From Porpolomopsis calyptriformis (Eukaryota; Basidiomycota; Agaricomycetes; Agaricales; Hygrophoraceae): a stretch of DNA of 64,000 nt. Positions 1 to 12,216 of the stretch are shown in pieces. Each line of letters opens with the position of its first letter. Positions within the stretch are counted from its first letter, which is position 1. The stretch covers positions 1,984,001-2,048,000 of the forward strand of contig OX621171.1 in assembly GCA_951640195.1 (NCBI GenBank). The letters are read 5' to 3'. The position numbers and the translations under genes are program-made. The notes beneath the pieces were generated by a model that worked only from the letters and a program-made list of their open reading frames with translations, searched no databases and had not been told where the DNA came from.

Positions 1-99
1 AGTGGGATGCGTCAAGCCTACCAACGTCAGACTGAAACACATCGCGTCATCCACCCCAATATCAACCACGGTAGCAATGGAGACCCTTCCTGTGACTGG

Positions 100-1190
100 C
101 CCTGGGTTCACAGCTCTGCGGTCAGAGAAGAGCAAGAGGATCGAGATAAAGGAGTATTCTCTGGAGGATGTGTTGAGAAACGCACCCCAATTTGGGTTTA
201 GAATCCAGGAATGGGATGGCATGTAGGTCGATTTTTACCCAATCAAACAAGATTCTCGATCTGATTCAGTGAAAATGTACTGCTAGTCGTGCGACGCCAA
301 TCCTCGATTCTGAGGGGCGTGTGGTAGCTCTTCTAGGTAGACATCCCCAGTCTCCTGAATGGGAAATCATACACAATGAGGCTGCCCAAAGAATCTCAGA
401 AGCTCGGGGGCTTTGTGAATTTTCTGCAAAGGATGCATCCCACTGCCGGTGCCGCTCTCCATCCCTCGCCTGCGGTTTTTCATTCGGAGGAGGACAAAAA
501 GTACAGTATACTTTTCCTCTGCCGCTATGTTATTTTAATCACGATCTTGGAACATTTTCGTAAAGGTTCCAGGAAATCTTGGCCTTACATATAACAATCA
601 CGCGGTCATGACGGATTTGATACAATGCTCTGCCATCCAAAGGATAGCAGGGTTCTCGAACGGGCTGTTTGCAGCTTGGGCACCACGCCTGTACAAGTAC
701 TACTCTACCACGATGTCGGGGCTCCTAGGCCACCATCCACAGCTTAGGATGAACTTCAAAAATAGCGTCTGGAGTGCTATGACCTTCAACTTTGGTCCTA
801 AGACGATATGTCTGCCTCATCGCGACTTCTCGAACCTTGCCTTTGGGTAGTGTGCTATTACTGCGTTAGGAGACTTTGATCCGAAAAAAGGAGGCCACCT
901 TTTACTTTGGGATATTAAGTTGGCGATAGAGTTTCCCCCCGGTTCCACGGTGCTTATTCCTTCCACAATATTCTGTCACTCCAACACCAAGGTGCAGGCA
1001 CATGAGACCCGTGTTTCGTGTACACAATATGCAGCTGGAGGGCTGTTCAGATGGGTCGAGCATGGATATCGGACAGCGAATGATTTCATGATGCAGGATC
1101 CGATTGGGAAACTAGCCTGCGACTTGCAATCCTCCCCATGATGGAAGAGGGCATTGGAACTTTTCTCTACCTATTCAGAGCTAAGAGGGG
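100..1190 (+). pseudogene. Decayed TET/JBP-like 2OG-Fe(II) dioxygenase
   Basis: This resembles the basidiomycete TET/JBP family, nuclear Fe(II)/2-oxoglutarate dioxygenases that oxidise 5-methylcytosine or thymine in DNA. The pieces run in order across short introns: a segment ending FGFRIQEWDG (about 190-225), SEGRVVALLGRHPQSPEW (about 310-365), PSLACGFSFGGGQK (about 460-500), a helical stretch (608-750), the iron-binding HxD as PHRD (about 813-825), CAITALGDFDPKKGGH (851-900), the distal His in FCHSNT, the 2OG-binding Arg in ETRVSCTQYAAGG, and a tail WKRALELFSTYSEL. Two in-frame stops break it: TAG at 848-850, where the family has Trp, and TGA at 1139-1141. Catalytic residues survive, so decay looks recent. 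It may start upstream of the window. Iyer and colleagues described fungal TET/JBP genes associated with KDZ transposons; no KDZ transposase is visible here. Confidence 0.8.
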
Positions 1191-1355
1191 TAAGCAACTT
1201 TCCATACTGCGACTCTTGCATGGCTCCGTTACACAACAACAACTTTTTCAGGAATCTCCCTCCGGTTCATAGCAGCATGTCTACTGTATAGAAGCTATGT
1301 CGCAGTGAAATATGTTTAGATTTAGATTTTGTACAAAGCTACTTCTTCGTTGTAA
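1191..1355. other. Spacer after TET/JBP remnant
   Basis: AT-rich spacer between the TET/JBP remnant and the element-end block. I see no gene or RNA structure here. Confidence 0.4.
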
Positions 1356-1447
1356 GTATGGAACGCAAGATTTTCCTGCTAAGAAAACTTTAAATGCCGT
1401 CAATCCGTCAATCTATAACATGCCGAGGTAAAGGACCTTGGGTACAC
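1356..1447 (+). repeat. Third copy of the large element's outer-end block
   Basis: About 90 bp match the outermost part of both arms (left arm near 3,812-3,900, reverse complement; right arm near 62,930-63,017, same strand). Shared words include CTGCTAAGAAAACTTTAAAT, a GCCGTCAAT word and GGTACAC. This copy carries a small internal duplication (GTCAATCCGTCAATC) and diverges immediately outside the block. It faces the same way as the right-arm end, so a related element or a relic may extend leftwards beyond it. Confidence 0.75.
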
Positions 1448-2630
1448 TGTATGATATTTACTGTTTGAAGTATAGTAATACATGACAATCCAAACAGAAA
1501 AAAAAAAAACCTACACCTTCGCGCTCACGCGAGTATGAGAGACGCGCCCCGATCAAACGATTGAGCTGAACCCGCTCCTTTCGTTTCTGACCATATCGGT
1601 AATGAAACTTTGTGGGAAAGTTAGCGCGAAGGAGAATCCCATGTTTAAAAAAAACTCACCAGAACAATTTGTGGGAAACGCAGATAAAAAATCGCGCGGC
1701 ATGGACGGTGAGTGTTTTGAGGAAATGGGCTGGGTCCGAAGGATTTTTACGTGTGACAAATGGCTTGGGGGGACGCTCCGGGAGATGGATGTTAAGAATG
1801 TCACCTCCAGCTAAGTAGAGGTTGCATTGATTGAACTGAATGGCGGACATGGCGGCGGTGAAGCGGGATAGGGCAGCGCAAGAAAGAAAGGTGGTGTGTA
1901 ATAGAAAAAAAAAGACTTGCTCACTGTACTCTTTGCAATGTCCCTGCATTGTATGAATGTATGCACTTCGAGTTTCATTGAGGTAGTGATATTCTCATCC
2001 TAATACTCCCTTGATAAACTTGAGCCTGTTATGTCCCGTACAGCTTGTAGTTGAGGAGGAAAGTGTCTGATTCCGTTAGCCAAGTAGGTTCCATGCATCT
2101 TTGGCTGTAGTGTCTGCACTTTACACAGTGATCAGCATGAGCACGAAGAGTTGACGAATGACTTGATGCCTAGAAGTTAGAGTTGTAGCCATTCTTTAGT
2201 GCGTTTCACTGCAATCAGGGTGCTGGTTGAAGTTTGAGTGATTGCCTGAGTTAGTCATTCACTCGTGCCCACTTCAACACAAAGCAGCAATTGAATGACC
2301 ATCCAGCTCACAAGTATCGGCTTCGAAACTCACTGAGAGACCTCCAGGTTAACCTAGAGATTGGTTGGTTCACCATGCAAGGCTAATTCAATAGCAATCT
2401 GCAACTCAAGCTCAAATAACCATTACAATGAAAAGAAATTAAATTTGGAGATTAAAGCGAGGTATCTGAATTAAATAAAGGGAATGAAAGCATACGAGAG
2501 TATACGTGCATGAGTATGATTGAGTGTGCGAGAGTGTATCTAGGAGAACATATGTGCAAGGAGCGCCGTGCGTATGAAAGCATATGTAAAAGAGTGGTGG
2601 ATGTGAGAGCATATGTACGAGAGCGGTTAT
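1448..2630. other. Intergenic stretch with weak Copia-gag-like trace
   Basis: No intact gene is visible. On the minus strand near 2,190-2,040 there is a short translation containing TAKDAWNLLG after a Met-Ala-Thr-Thr-Leu-Thr start, reminiscent of the gag (UBN2) region of Ty1/Copia retrotransposons, but with in-frame stops. Near 2,480-2,640 the plus strand is a degenerate GAGAGTAT/GTGAGAG-type low-complexity run, just beyond the 3' end of the alpha-kinase gene. Confidence 0.3.
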
Positions 2631-2656
2631 TCAAAGGACATACATGCGGATTGGGA

Positions 2657-3754
2657 TTACAGTCTGAGAGACGTCAAGGAGATGCTTATATTAGTGAGCT
2701 CGCGGTCGTCGTTCATCGCTGCTGCTTTTGCTGCCGCTTTTTCGTCTTCGGCTTCCTGCAGCATCTGTTCAAGCGATGCACCAAAAAGGGGTGCCTTACC
2801 AGCTTTTGCCTTGGGGAGACCTTCCGGAATGTAGTAACGACAGAATCTATTGCAAAGGTGATCATCGGTGAAATGTTGAAAACAGGCCCCTATGTTGCTG
2901 CCAGCGAAGAGGTTTCCGGAGAGTTCACTAAATATCATTCCATGAGTGAAATTGATGTGAGAGTATGCAACAAAATTTACAGGGCTGCTATGATTTGGGG
3001 ATCAGAAAGTAGTGATGTACCACCTATTCTCAGGAAATAATCAGAATGCGGAATCAGTTAAATGCGAAAACAAACCTTGAACATCTGAAACGAAAGCCAA
3101 CTTTTGAGTCTTCAAATATTGAACATGCTGAGTGAAGGCAAGAAATTCGCCTATCTGTTGTTGCTCAAGGTTGTTGGGGTGGGAAAGAGGAGAGCTACGG
3201 TCGTTATTGATGTACTTGAGAAACTCGCCGTCGGTGTCCTCATCAATACACTCCTCAATCAAGAAAGTATGCCGCTCTTTATTGTCTGCAACGGCTAGGG
3301 CTACCTGAACGAAATGCAATCGAGGAATCGGGAACGATGGAGGACCGCGTTGTGCATTCTCCTGCTCCACAAAGTCATACACGAGTTGCATCAAAGCTGC
3401 ACCCCATGTCGCACAGTACGACTCTACCGCCAACTTCTTTAATTGGGTATGGCTATTATAAACAATGCGGGATGGTGCACGACCGAGCGCCCCATCAGCA
3501 TCATGATAAAAGCATTGCTTGACGCACACTTTTGTGGAGGATGAAGTCGACTGGAAGATAGGGATATTCGTATGACCAATGTGTGCAACTTTGAAGGCGC
3601 CGGCCTTTGGTTTCATCTTCGGATTGAATGCGATTGTAGCTCGAATGGGGGGTTCTTTTGGCACACCGTCGGCGCCTTGAGCATGGGCAACAATGTCGTG
3701 GTATTTTGAAACGGCCATAACACAAGCTGTGCAATTGAAGGTTCGCGTGTTCAC
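2657..3754 (-). CDS. Alpha-kinase family (atypical protein kinase), perhaps 5'-truncated
   Basis: The product is an alpha-kinase-fold Ser/Thr kinase of the eEF2K/MHCK superfamily, greatly expanded in Agaricomycetes. Visible in order: the beta-strand Lys in VCVKQCFY, IPRLHFVQVALA, the hinge-like FLIEECIDEDTDGEFLKYIN, EFLAFTQHVQYLKTQKLAFV, then across an intron LLSDPQI with the catalytic-type Asp, and finally the zinc-binding tail HLCNRFCRYY. Two introns fit: after VQG near 3,085, with acceptor near 3,024, and a second after IIAAL with acceptor near 2,939. A Lys/Ala-rich tail follows the domain. The apparent start at 3,754 lies only 33 bp from the outer end of the left arm, so upstream exons may have been lost to the element. 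The kinase core looks intact; substrate unknown. Confidence 0.75.
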
Positions 3755-3787
3755 CAGTCTTCAATTTAGCCATGTACACTTGCGCAC

Positions 3788-4510
3788 CGTACTTTAATCT
3801 TATGTTGCTATACTAGGTGTACCCAAGGCCCTTTACCTCGGCATGTCGTAGATTGACAGCATTTAAAGTTTTCTTAGCAGGCAAGTCTTGCGTTCCATAA
3901 TACAGGCTATCAATAACATTAGCAAACCTTTGCCAAAATGAGACTGTTGGAAGGAAGGGAAGGGAAATCAACGAAAAACAGTAACTAAATCACTCAATCA
4001 CCCCCTCACATCTTTTCAGTGATGAAAATTTCTAGTTACTGAAAAACAATACCACAGAGTAGGTTTGTAGGTGTGAATCATTAGCAAATTGGAAAACTTA
4101 CATTTAGCTAAGGCGGCAGCTGACTAGTCTACATTAAATTGACTTCACCATGCCCAAAGTACATCTAATCATTGCATGATCACCACGAATCAGTGCCAGT
4201 TGATCTGTTTATCAGTAAATTTCAGTTACGAATGCTGTAATACAATGAGAAAGTCGCTACTATTCAAACGAGAAAAAGAGACCTTCGGTGATAAAATTTC
4301 ATCGATTTTAGTTCCAATGGAGATGACCTCAACATCTCACTTGATTTTATGGTTCATCCTTCTTTTATAATTACACTCACGATTGTCCAAACTGCCTCTT
4401 TTGAAGTGCGCAGCCAAGCATAAGTTATGCTTGGCTCGATTTGAACACCTACCAAATATAGGATCAACAAACATTCACAAGTTCCGAAAGCACTACCGAA
4501 TCCGAATCCA
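3788..4510. other. Outer subterminal region of left arm
   Basis: This is noncoding. It holds the 90-bp block also found at 1,356-1,447 and an imperfect inverted repeat: CAGTAACT near 3,979 faces AGTTACTG near 4,036 across a pyrimidine-rich loop. The same sequence occurs at 62,312-63,044, where it has an extra ~9 bp (TCTTCAACC) next to GCTAATG. Confidence 0.5.
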
Positions 4511-5484
4511 ATGGCAGATCTCGATTTTATTCTCAACGATACCCATAGATGGCAGGATGACATATCAGAGGTTCAACCAAGCAGCTGGCTGTGTCTATTT
4601 GAATTGGAGAATTCAAAGAACTACCTGTTCAAACCGATGGGTTCCGATACAAAGATACGCTGGAAGTATTTTCCATTGGAATTCATTGCCTTTAATATCA
4701 TCACGAATCAGTCTCGCCACTTTTCCTTGCCATTCATGCTGTGACAACAGGTTGCATTTCTTGATCTTCAATATTGGGCTAGCCTGGTTTCTGGAGATAA
4801 ATCCATGTCATGCTATTTAGAGCTGCTAAGGGATGACCTCCTTGAAGAATTCTTCGCAATGGAACCCCCTTCCAGCTTTAATGAACAACCTTGGAGTACC
4901 CGGCCTTGGGCCGTTCGAACGATGCACTCCTTTGGCCACTCGAAGCCTGACCGTGACGCTTATCTCACCACATGCAGAGAACAGGGCTGGGAGAGTTATA
5001 TGCATGGCGACCCATTGGAATATCGTACATGATGAATGGCTCCCAAAGTCCTGATGGTTTATACTACGTTCTATAATAGGATGGACAGATATTTTCAACA
5101 AATATAAAAAACAAAATACCTGGATGAATTCGGGTCATCAAATTATAGACAGCCTTGCAAGCGCACTGAACAAAGTGAGGGAACATATCTCTGTGGGCCC
5201 TTCAAATGTTTTACTCTCTGCAGCCGACCTTCTCGACAAAGGTGACACCTGTTTGGCACAACAAGCTGGTGTGTGAATGGGATCCATCGCTCTCATGCTA
5301 CATCAGATATCCTGACTAAACGATCAGCCACAGTCAAGATCCCTGAGTTCGATATAAGTATTGAACCAACACATGTGGATAAATCACCATTGGATGTCGT
5401 ATCGGCACATTCTACCTCAAAAGCTGGTACGTGAATGGGATCTATGGGTCTCATGCCACACCAGGTATCAAATATCTAGACTGA
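4511..5484 (+). pseudogene. WAVR-A gene, left copy, with stop codon
   Basis: This is the left copy of the gene described at 61,338-62,311. Exons: 4,511-5,024, 5,080-5,268, 5,307-5,426 and 5,465-5,484. It differs by a TGA at 4,742-4,744 where the right copy has TGC (Cys), which would end the protein at 77 residues, before the conserved WAVR/HSFGHS motif. The rest of the frame is still open, so inactivation is recent. Confidence 0.7.
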
Positions 5485-6279
5485 TGATGATGATCGGCCA
5501 CAGAGGAGATTTCTTCTTCATTCGCAGGCGAAATCGAACAGAGGCTTAGGGCTCCGTTGCCAACATGCATCGTGCAGCCAAACAAGTTAGTTCATTCAGC
5601 CGCTCGATAACTTAGCATCCTTTGACTACTGTATAGCAGACAATCATCTACACGTGTGGCCGTGGTACGAACCTCGGAACCTCCAAGTAGGCAGGCTACT
5701 CAACGTGAATTTATTTATTGCGTATTGATTTATTAACTTATTCTTATTCTTATTTCTCTCCCACTTCAACAGCACAGGTTGAACGAGGGAAAAACTACAA
5801 ACAAAACAAGTGGAAGCGGAATAAAAAGAAGAAAATGAAGGCAGCTCTATTACGAGAGACAGAGGCTGAGTTAGCTGCGTGCAACCCACCCAGCCAACCG
5901 ACGTGACCCAACCATTCAACCACATGGGTGAACCGAGGGAGATAATAGCTTCAAGGGTGTAGCGCATCTGCTGGGCCAAACACTAACCGCAAGTACAACG
6001 TGGGGCTCTATCTCCCTAAGGGATAGGGAGTCCAGAAGCTGCCACCTTTCTGTATATGTAAATAAAGCAGATTGTGTTTGGCATATCTACTAGGTTACAT
6101 AAGGTTGTAATTGGTTTCATCGCAGGCAAGGTAATGTATGTATTCATGTATGTTTTTTTTTTTTTTTTCATGTGAGACATGAGCATCAAAGTCCAACTCA
6201 ATTGTATCGATTGTAAGACTGTAACAAAGTACAGGCATATGATAGCAGCACATCAATAGATAATGAATAGAAACTGTCC
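5485..6279. other. Intergenic between WAVR-A and WAVR-JmjC, left arm
   Basis: The genes on either side converge. The stretch holds AT-rich sequence, TTATTC repeats near 5,735-5,755 and a poly-T run near 6,151-6,168 whose length differs between the arms. No convincing gene. Confidence 0.4.
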
Positions 6280-8959
6280 CTATGGCGGTGGAAGAAAAAG
6301 TTCAGTGGATAAACATTTTTCTTCACTGAGCGCCATCCAATGCTCTCCACTGACGAGTACTTCTGACTCCATAGCTGTCAGGCTGATTCCTGCCCTTTCT
6401 AGTATCGCCTTGATCTGTTTCTGGGCCTCGTTGATTTCTCCTTCTTCCTCCTGAAAAAGGACATCCCACTCGGTCATTGGAAGGTCTGGCCTTTTCTGCT
6501 CACCCGGCAAAAGGTACTCATTCGATTTGAGAATCATTCTGGCCAGCGCCAAGAATGGCCGTCGATATATTTCTGGAAAGCTAGCTTTTAAACAAAAATG
6601 AGGGGATATCATTCATTCACGTGCTCACTTCGACTTTTGGCGACATGTGGAAGCGCTAAAACCATGCGAGAAAGCAACCTTGAGACGTGGTGATTTGCAT
6701 TTGTTGAAAAATGACCATGCATATGGTCGAAGTCCCGCGATTGTTCAGTGAGGTGAAGCGTCTCATAGGTATAAAAGTGACCTCCCAAACAATAGCTTGG
6801 CGTGGGGGTGTATACAGCATGCCAAATGCCAGGAGGCATAATTCTGACACATAGAATCAATATATGAGCATGAGTAATCAATTTTTAGAGTGTTAATAAT
6901 ATAAAAACTTACAGAATCTCCCCTGCAGAAAGAAACGTCGTGAAAATCTGAGCATGTTGATTCAGTTGGTGTAGTTGACTGAAGCAAATATCCTTGTGCA
7001 GGCTGCGCAACTTGTTCCGGGAGTTGTGACTTTTTGTGTATCTAGGTCGAATAATGGCCCAAATTTTTATCCCGGCGTGCGCATAGATCCAGGTACACAA
7101 GCCGTTAGCATCCTTGTGGGGGAATGTTACGAAGCCAGCATGCGTCAGCAGGTTCCACTGCATCATTTGCCAGGTGCACATCCGAATAACCTGTGGCCCT
7201 GGAAGGACTAGTTCTTGTCGAGTATTCGGCATCTTGTGATACTTTGACTTGTCCTTTGGAGGGTGCTTCCAAAACTTCGCGAATGATTCATGTTTTGTGA
7301 GCTGGAATGCGAGTGCTTCGTCACTTATTCGACTGTTAAGGTTACTTGTTGAAATAAGCCAATGTACAAGCTCTCAGCACTCTTACCATATAATAGAGGG
7401 GGTGGCATTTCTCAGTGAAGGGGCATCCAGGATATTTCCACAGATGTCTACATCCTCAGATGCCTCGATAAACTCCCCCAGGGAAGAGTGGCTGTGGATG
7501 ATGCCATCTGACTCCTTCTTGGACCTACCAACTGCATGCAATCTTGCATCTATACAATATTAAACCACAGTAATCGTAGAGATGGATTTTACATACCATG
7601 CCACTGAACTGGCTGGCTTAATGGACCCCTTGCTGCCTCGATCTCCTCCTTACAAAACGTCTCCGGACCTTCAAGATGTTGACCCTGTAATATAATGCAT
7701 CGCTGATTAGTGAGATGGAGTCGCACGGCTTCATCGATGGCATGAAGTGGTTGGGAAGGTTCTCTTGGTGGGATAACAACATAGTTAGTTTCATCCAAGT
7801 CCCAGTTGTTTATCGAATGGGTTGCAGATGAACCATCAGGTGATTTGGCAAGCACCTCAACTAATTTAGCGTCCTTAACAAAGCTTCAGTTAGCTGATCA
7901 AGAACGAGCACAAAATGATGGACAGACTGCATTTTGATAGCCCGGAACATGAACCCATGGAAGTACGGTTTGCAACCCATTGGCCCATTGAATCGAGGAT
8001 GCGTCCTGGGGAAAGTTCACTCCCCTCAATGAAGTAAAGTAGTCGTGCTTATTCTGGGTGAGGGGTGCTGATGTTATGCGTTATCTTCTTCTTCATAAGG
8101 ATGATGCGATGCGAATAACTTCACATACCAGATATTGTAGCTGGTTGATGTTTTTTTCGACTCGCGGGTTCTTCATCATCGGACAAAGATCGTTTTTGGG
8201 GAAGACTAGCGGCGCTCACTCCTTGGCCCAGTTCATTTGGATGGTTGATGAATCCGATCGCAATAAGATATTGCAGCAAGTCAGATTTCTCTTGAGCGGC
8301 ATCGCTTGAAGTGCCAGCCGTCGCTGGAGAGTCTGACCAAGTGTCGGTCACAAGCATCTCATTCCCAAATGACACGACCCTGGATATGTGACTCTTCCAA
8401 TCTTCAGTGAGCGATTTAATATCAGCTGTTGCACCCAATATTGATAAGATTACTCACCATATTGAGTCGGATCGTCATCTTCATAAGGCAGACGGTTCTC
8501 GTTTTTGCAACGATCGGCATAGAGTTGGCGACCTGTTTGAGAGTGTCCAAATGAATGGTAGACTCTGACGGCCCATTGCTTCACCGTCTTCAATCGCAAT
8601 GATGCTTGAGTGAGCAGTTTACGATCCTCAAACCACAACTCATGCTGCATGGCCAAACAGAGGTTCTGGAGGTACTGTTTGATTCGTCCTGCATGTCGTA
8701 CCTGGTTCTCTGCTTCAAGGCAGCTGTGGCGATGACTCAGGTCAAGGAAAGCAAGGATAGAGCAGTAATGGATGTGTATTTCGCGAGATCGCAGTGAGTT
8801 GTTGTGGTAGAAAAAGAGCTTGAATGTTGTTTGGGTCGATAATTCTGAGAAGCGCCAGAAATTGGACGGTTTATTCAAGAGGGTGGATGTCTTGGCTGGC
8901 CATAAAGCCTCATCATCAAATAGCTCTCCTTCTTTGTTGGCTATCGGTTGGGTGGCCAT
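6280..8959 (-). CDS. WAVR domain-JmjC dioxygenase, left copy
   Basis: Left copy of the gene at 57,864-60,543, described in full there. All exons remain open: 8,959-8,458, 8,425-8,129, 8,067-7,906, about 7,861-7,600, and further exons down to 6,280. The JmjC HKD iron motif and distal WHAVYTP are present. Only scattered substitutions separate the copies, for example one Trp/Gly difference antisense to the exon near 8,240. Together with WAVR-C it is one of the two left-arm genes without an obvious lesion. Confidence 0.65.
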
Positions 8960-9608
8960 GATAATGAATGTATGTGTGGGGGTCACGTGGGTATTTATTC
9001 GATTAAAGAGTTTGAAAGCTACAAAGACGATATGATTCTATCCAGGACTTGGATTAGATCATGTGCTATAAATGAATGCCGTATTCTCAAGTTTGAGGGT
9101 GACAAAGAAGCCCTGACATTTTCTTTGCCATTTGATTCATTCCACTACTCCTTCATCTGGTTGAAGGAGTTATAAATATTATGGTGAAAACCATCATCCT
9201 CATTATAATTTATTGAAGTGAAGGATACAGATTGTGGAGGTGTGAGGTATACCGCTGAGGAAAGGTGGCTACAATGATCTGTAAGTCCCATGGTAACTTG
9301 CAGCTGCTGTTCGCATGTAAAAAAACAAAAAACATCAAGAAACTTTCATTATCATCTTCGTCTTCATCTTCGTCTTCATCTTCCTTTCGAATCGTGGAGG
9401 AATGGTAACACTGTTATCGGAGAATTGAGGCTGCCCCCCCTCTATCTCAGCTTGGATCTTGGATCAGTATCAGCTTGGTAAATTCATCTGAATGAAATGC
9501 ACCATGGGATCCCACTGGCTGATCATTATCAGCTGAAAGATTTATTGCTAGCTGTGAAATACTAAATGATCACAATGAGTGAATGTGAACCATGTGTGTC
9601 TTACAGAC
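8960..9608. other. Intergenic, WAVR-JmjC upstream region, left arm
   Basis: Presumed promoter of the JmjC gene plus the 3' flank of WAVR-C. It contains a (GAAGAC/GAAGAT)n microsatellite near 9,355-9,390 and a CACGTG-containing word (GGTCACGTGGG) near 8,981, about 25 bp upstream of the start, which could be an E-box. No gene is visible. Confidence 0.45.
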
Positions 9609-10597
9609 CTACCCAAGATCAGCCTCATGGGTAGGTGATGATGTATTTACACCGTATCCATGGGAATCTGGGTTGATATTCTTCTCCTGAACATCGTTAG
9701 CCCACTGTTGGGCTGTATTTTCATTGATGCCAGTAGCAAAGAGAAGCATATAGCATTAGAGCATCCCTAAGCCAAGATGTTGATTTCATTTACTCTCACC
9801 ATTAACTCCAAGGAACAAAGCAAGTGCACAGGTCACAGAGTGCCCTCTGTCAAACCGGGGAGGTTTCGTGTGTGATTCTAGCTGCTGGAGACATAGCTGG
9901 AACCCCCTGCTTAGCCAGTTTGTATGGGTTTCGAATAAAGTATGCCATTCTATGTAGTTTGAATTGGAAAGCATGATGAGATAAGGGAAGCTTGTGTATG
10001 CAGAAGCTGCCTCTTACGGTATAAGGTTGGGTCTTCATGGGTGTATGGAGTCCACCCATTTGCCTTGCATTTCTGAAGGTACTCCCGTCTGCCGAAGAAA
10101 GAGTGGCCAAAAAAGTGATTCATTCTAACTGCCCACGGTATTGTCATTTTAGGTTGGAAGCTAGAGCCAAAGCTGCCATGGTTTTGTGATAACTCAACCC
10201 AGAGATCAGACCTGAGCCTTTCCAGGTAACGTGTGATACGATTTGCACTGGGATGAGGGTTAGCAACATTCGCCCAGTATTCAAGGTCAAGAAGAGCGAT
10301 CTGAAGTGTGGTCGATAGAGGGAGAGTGTAGTGTCGATGTTTGTTTCTGCTTTTGCAAAAAGCATGTAAAATGATCTGCTTTTGCTGGTTCAATTTGAGG
10401 GTCAAGTCAGGTTGTGTGAAAGGGTGGCTGATTTCCTCAAAGAGCCAGATGGTGTCGCTTGGTGGAACAGGAGAGCGATCGTTCGACCACCGATTATTAT
10501 CCGCATCCAAGCATCGAGAAGAACACATCATTTGGTTCCAAGGGTAGTTACATTTGGGGGTGGGTGGATAACTGCATGAAAACAAGATAATCAGCAT
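9609..10597 (-). CDS. WAVR-C protein, left copy
   Basis: Left copy of the gene at 56,226-57,214. All three proposed exons are open and splice sites are conserved. Differences from the right copy are a few substitutions (for example Met versus Thr just before WAVR). See the right copy for the full description. Confidence 0.6.
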
Positions 10598-11065
10598 AAA
10601 ATTTATCTAGATGTGGTGAAAAAATAAGCATTCATTCAATCGCATGCGTATAGCCATTGTGGTGCTGGAAGTAGTTTCGTGTGTGAGTCACAGCTCTTGA
10701 TCACTACTTAGGCTCCTCACACATCACTTCATAGCACATCACTTCATAAGTACATAACAGCTAGTTGATATTCACGCATACACAGACAAGATAGCTGGGA
10801 GTTAATCAATACAGTATCAAAGCAACTTGATATGTTATGCGTGACATCACATTTGCATACCAAAATGGGATGGGAGTGGCGCATGTGAACTTGCTAATTT
10901 ACACCTGCACACAGCTCAACATGTCTACACAGGTTTAGCACAAATCGTATGTAGTAGACTTATATAGTAACTAGCTTGGAATGCAGCAATACAAGTTGAT
11001 TAATATTTGTGGAAAGTTTGATGCGACATGCATGCAGCGTAATAGATGCTAATTCAGTAATTTTA
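10598..11065. other. Intergenic, WAVR-C upstream, left arm
   Basis: AT-rich promoter-like region between WAVR-C and the Sir2 3' end, with direct repeats of CACATCACTTCATA near 10,725-10,748. No gene is visible. Confidence 0.4.
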
Positions 11066-12216
11066 TCAAGACCATAACCTCCATGATGGTCTGTAGTTAA
11101 GCTTTCTGTCTCCATAGAGAACCTGAACCTGAGTGTGGTTGCTTTCGAGCATTTCACCTGACGCAATCATCTCCTCCATCCTTTTCAATACCAACCATGC
11201 AAACTCTTCACAGTCCATGTCTATCCAAGCGTTGAATATACCAGCCCACATAGCTGTGTTTGTAAAGGTATTATTGAGATATATAACTTGAGGCGATGCT
11301 TGTAAACTGGATTTGGGGGAATTTTTTGCTAAGATTCTAGCGGACTGCTTGATAAAGTCAGTAGTACCCTTCACTTTCAAGCTAGTGCCAACCACAAGGA
11401 GAAGATCTAGTTGGCGACTGGGGGTGGTAGTTTACCCAAGATCATTTTGCTGCACGTTTGCTATTTCTTCTCCTCGAGGATGTGGTTCTCCGTAAAGAAT
11501 GATATTGGGTCGGAGTCGAGGCACAGTCGTTCTGCGTTTGCCCTGCTCTACCCTCTTTTCCATATTGATTTAACATTCAGTGCATTCTGGTAGTTGGCCC
11601 TCTTTCAAAGAGGGGTAGTATGGTTTGAGGATAAAAATGGAGGAGCAGCCAGGGCATCATAGTTCCTCTAGGGATCCATGCAATGGAATGCATCGGGCTG
11701 GTCCATCACTGGGGTGAATTTCTGAGGACATATGTAACCCAGCCTTGAGCTCCAAACCATCGATATTTTGAGTGTAAACATGGAGTAACACTCCTTGGAG
11801 GTCTAGAGCACGAAGGAAATGGTGGAAGGCAGTGGGTTGTGCGATCGCTGCTTTCTCAGCAAGGGTGGCAATGAGCTGACAATGCAGTGATTGTTGCTTT
11901 TGGGTCTAGAACATTAACTTGGTCAACTAATCCTCACTTGAACATATATTTCTCACTACGAGGGATGAGCTAGTAAGCAGATCAGTCAGGTTGACTCCGG
12001 TAAATCCAGATAGTGCATTGCCAGTATATAAGCCATCTGGTCCTCTAAAACATGGAATACCTGCAGCCACGGATATTCCTGCTCCTAGAGAGTAGGTAAG
12101 TATTTGAATGAAACATGATGATGGGTCGATTTACCACAGAGCACGACGATTCTCTTTGCTTTCAGTATTCCATCCATTAGATCTGTTGCACTTTGTTTTA
12201 TAGTGGAGGGGAACAT
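11066..12216 (-). pseudogene. Sir2 sirtuin gene, left copy, with two stops
   Basis: Left copy of the sirtuin at 54,607-55,757. Two in-frame stops separate it: TGA (complement of 11,657-11,659) where the right copy has CGA (Arg) just after HGSLEEL, and TAA (complement of 11,432-11,434) where the right copy has TTA. The NAD-binding GAGIS and TQNIDGLE motifs lie before the breaks; the VVGTSLKV strand lies after them. It should not make an active enzyme. Confidence 0.8.

Noticed and set aside
2510..3040. 176-aa plus-strand open frame
   Set aside because: It lies antisense to the conserved alpha-kinase C-terminus and low-complexity sequence; a shadow frame.
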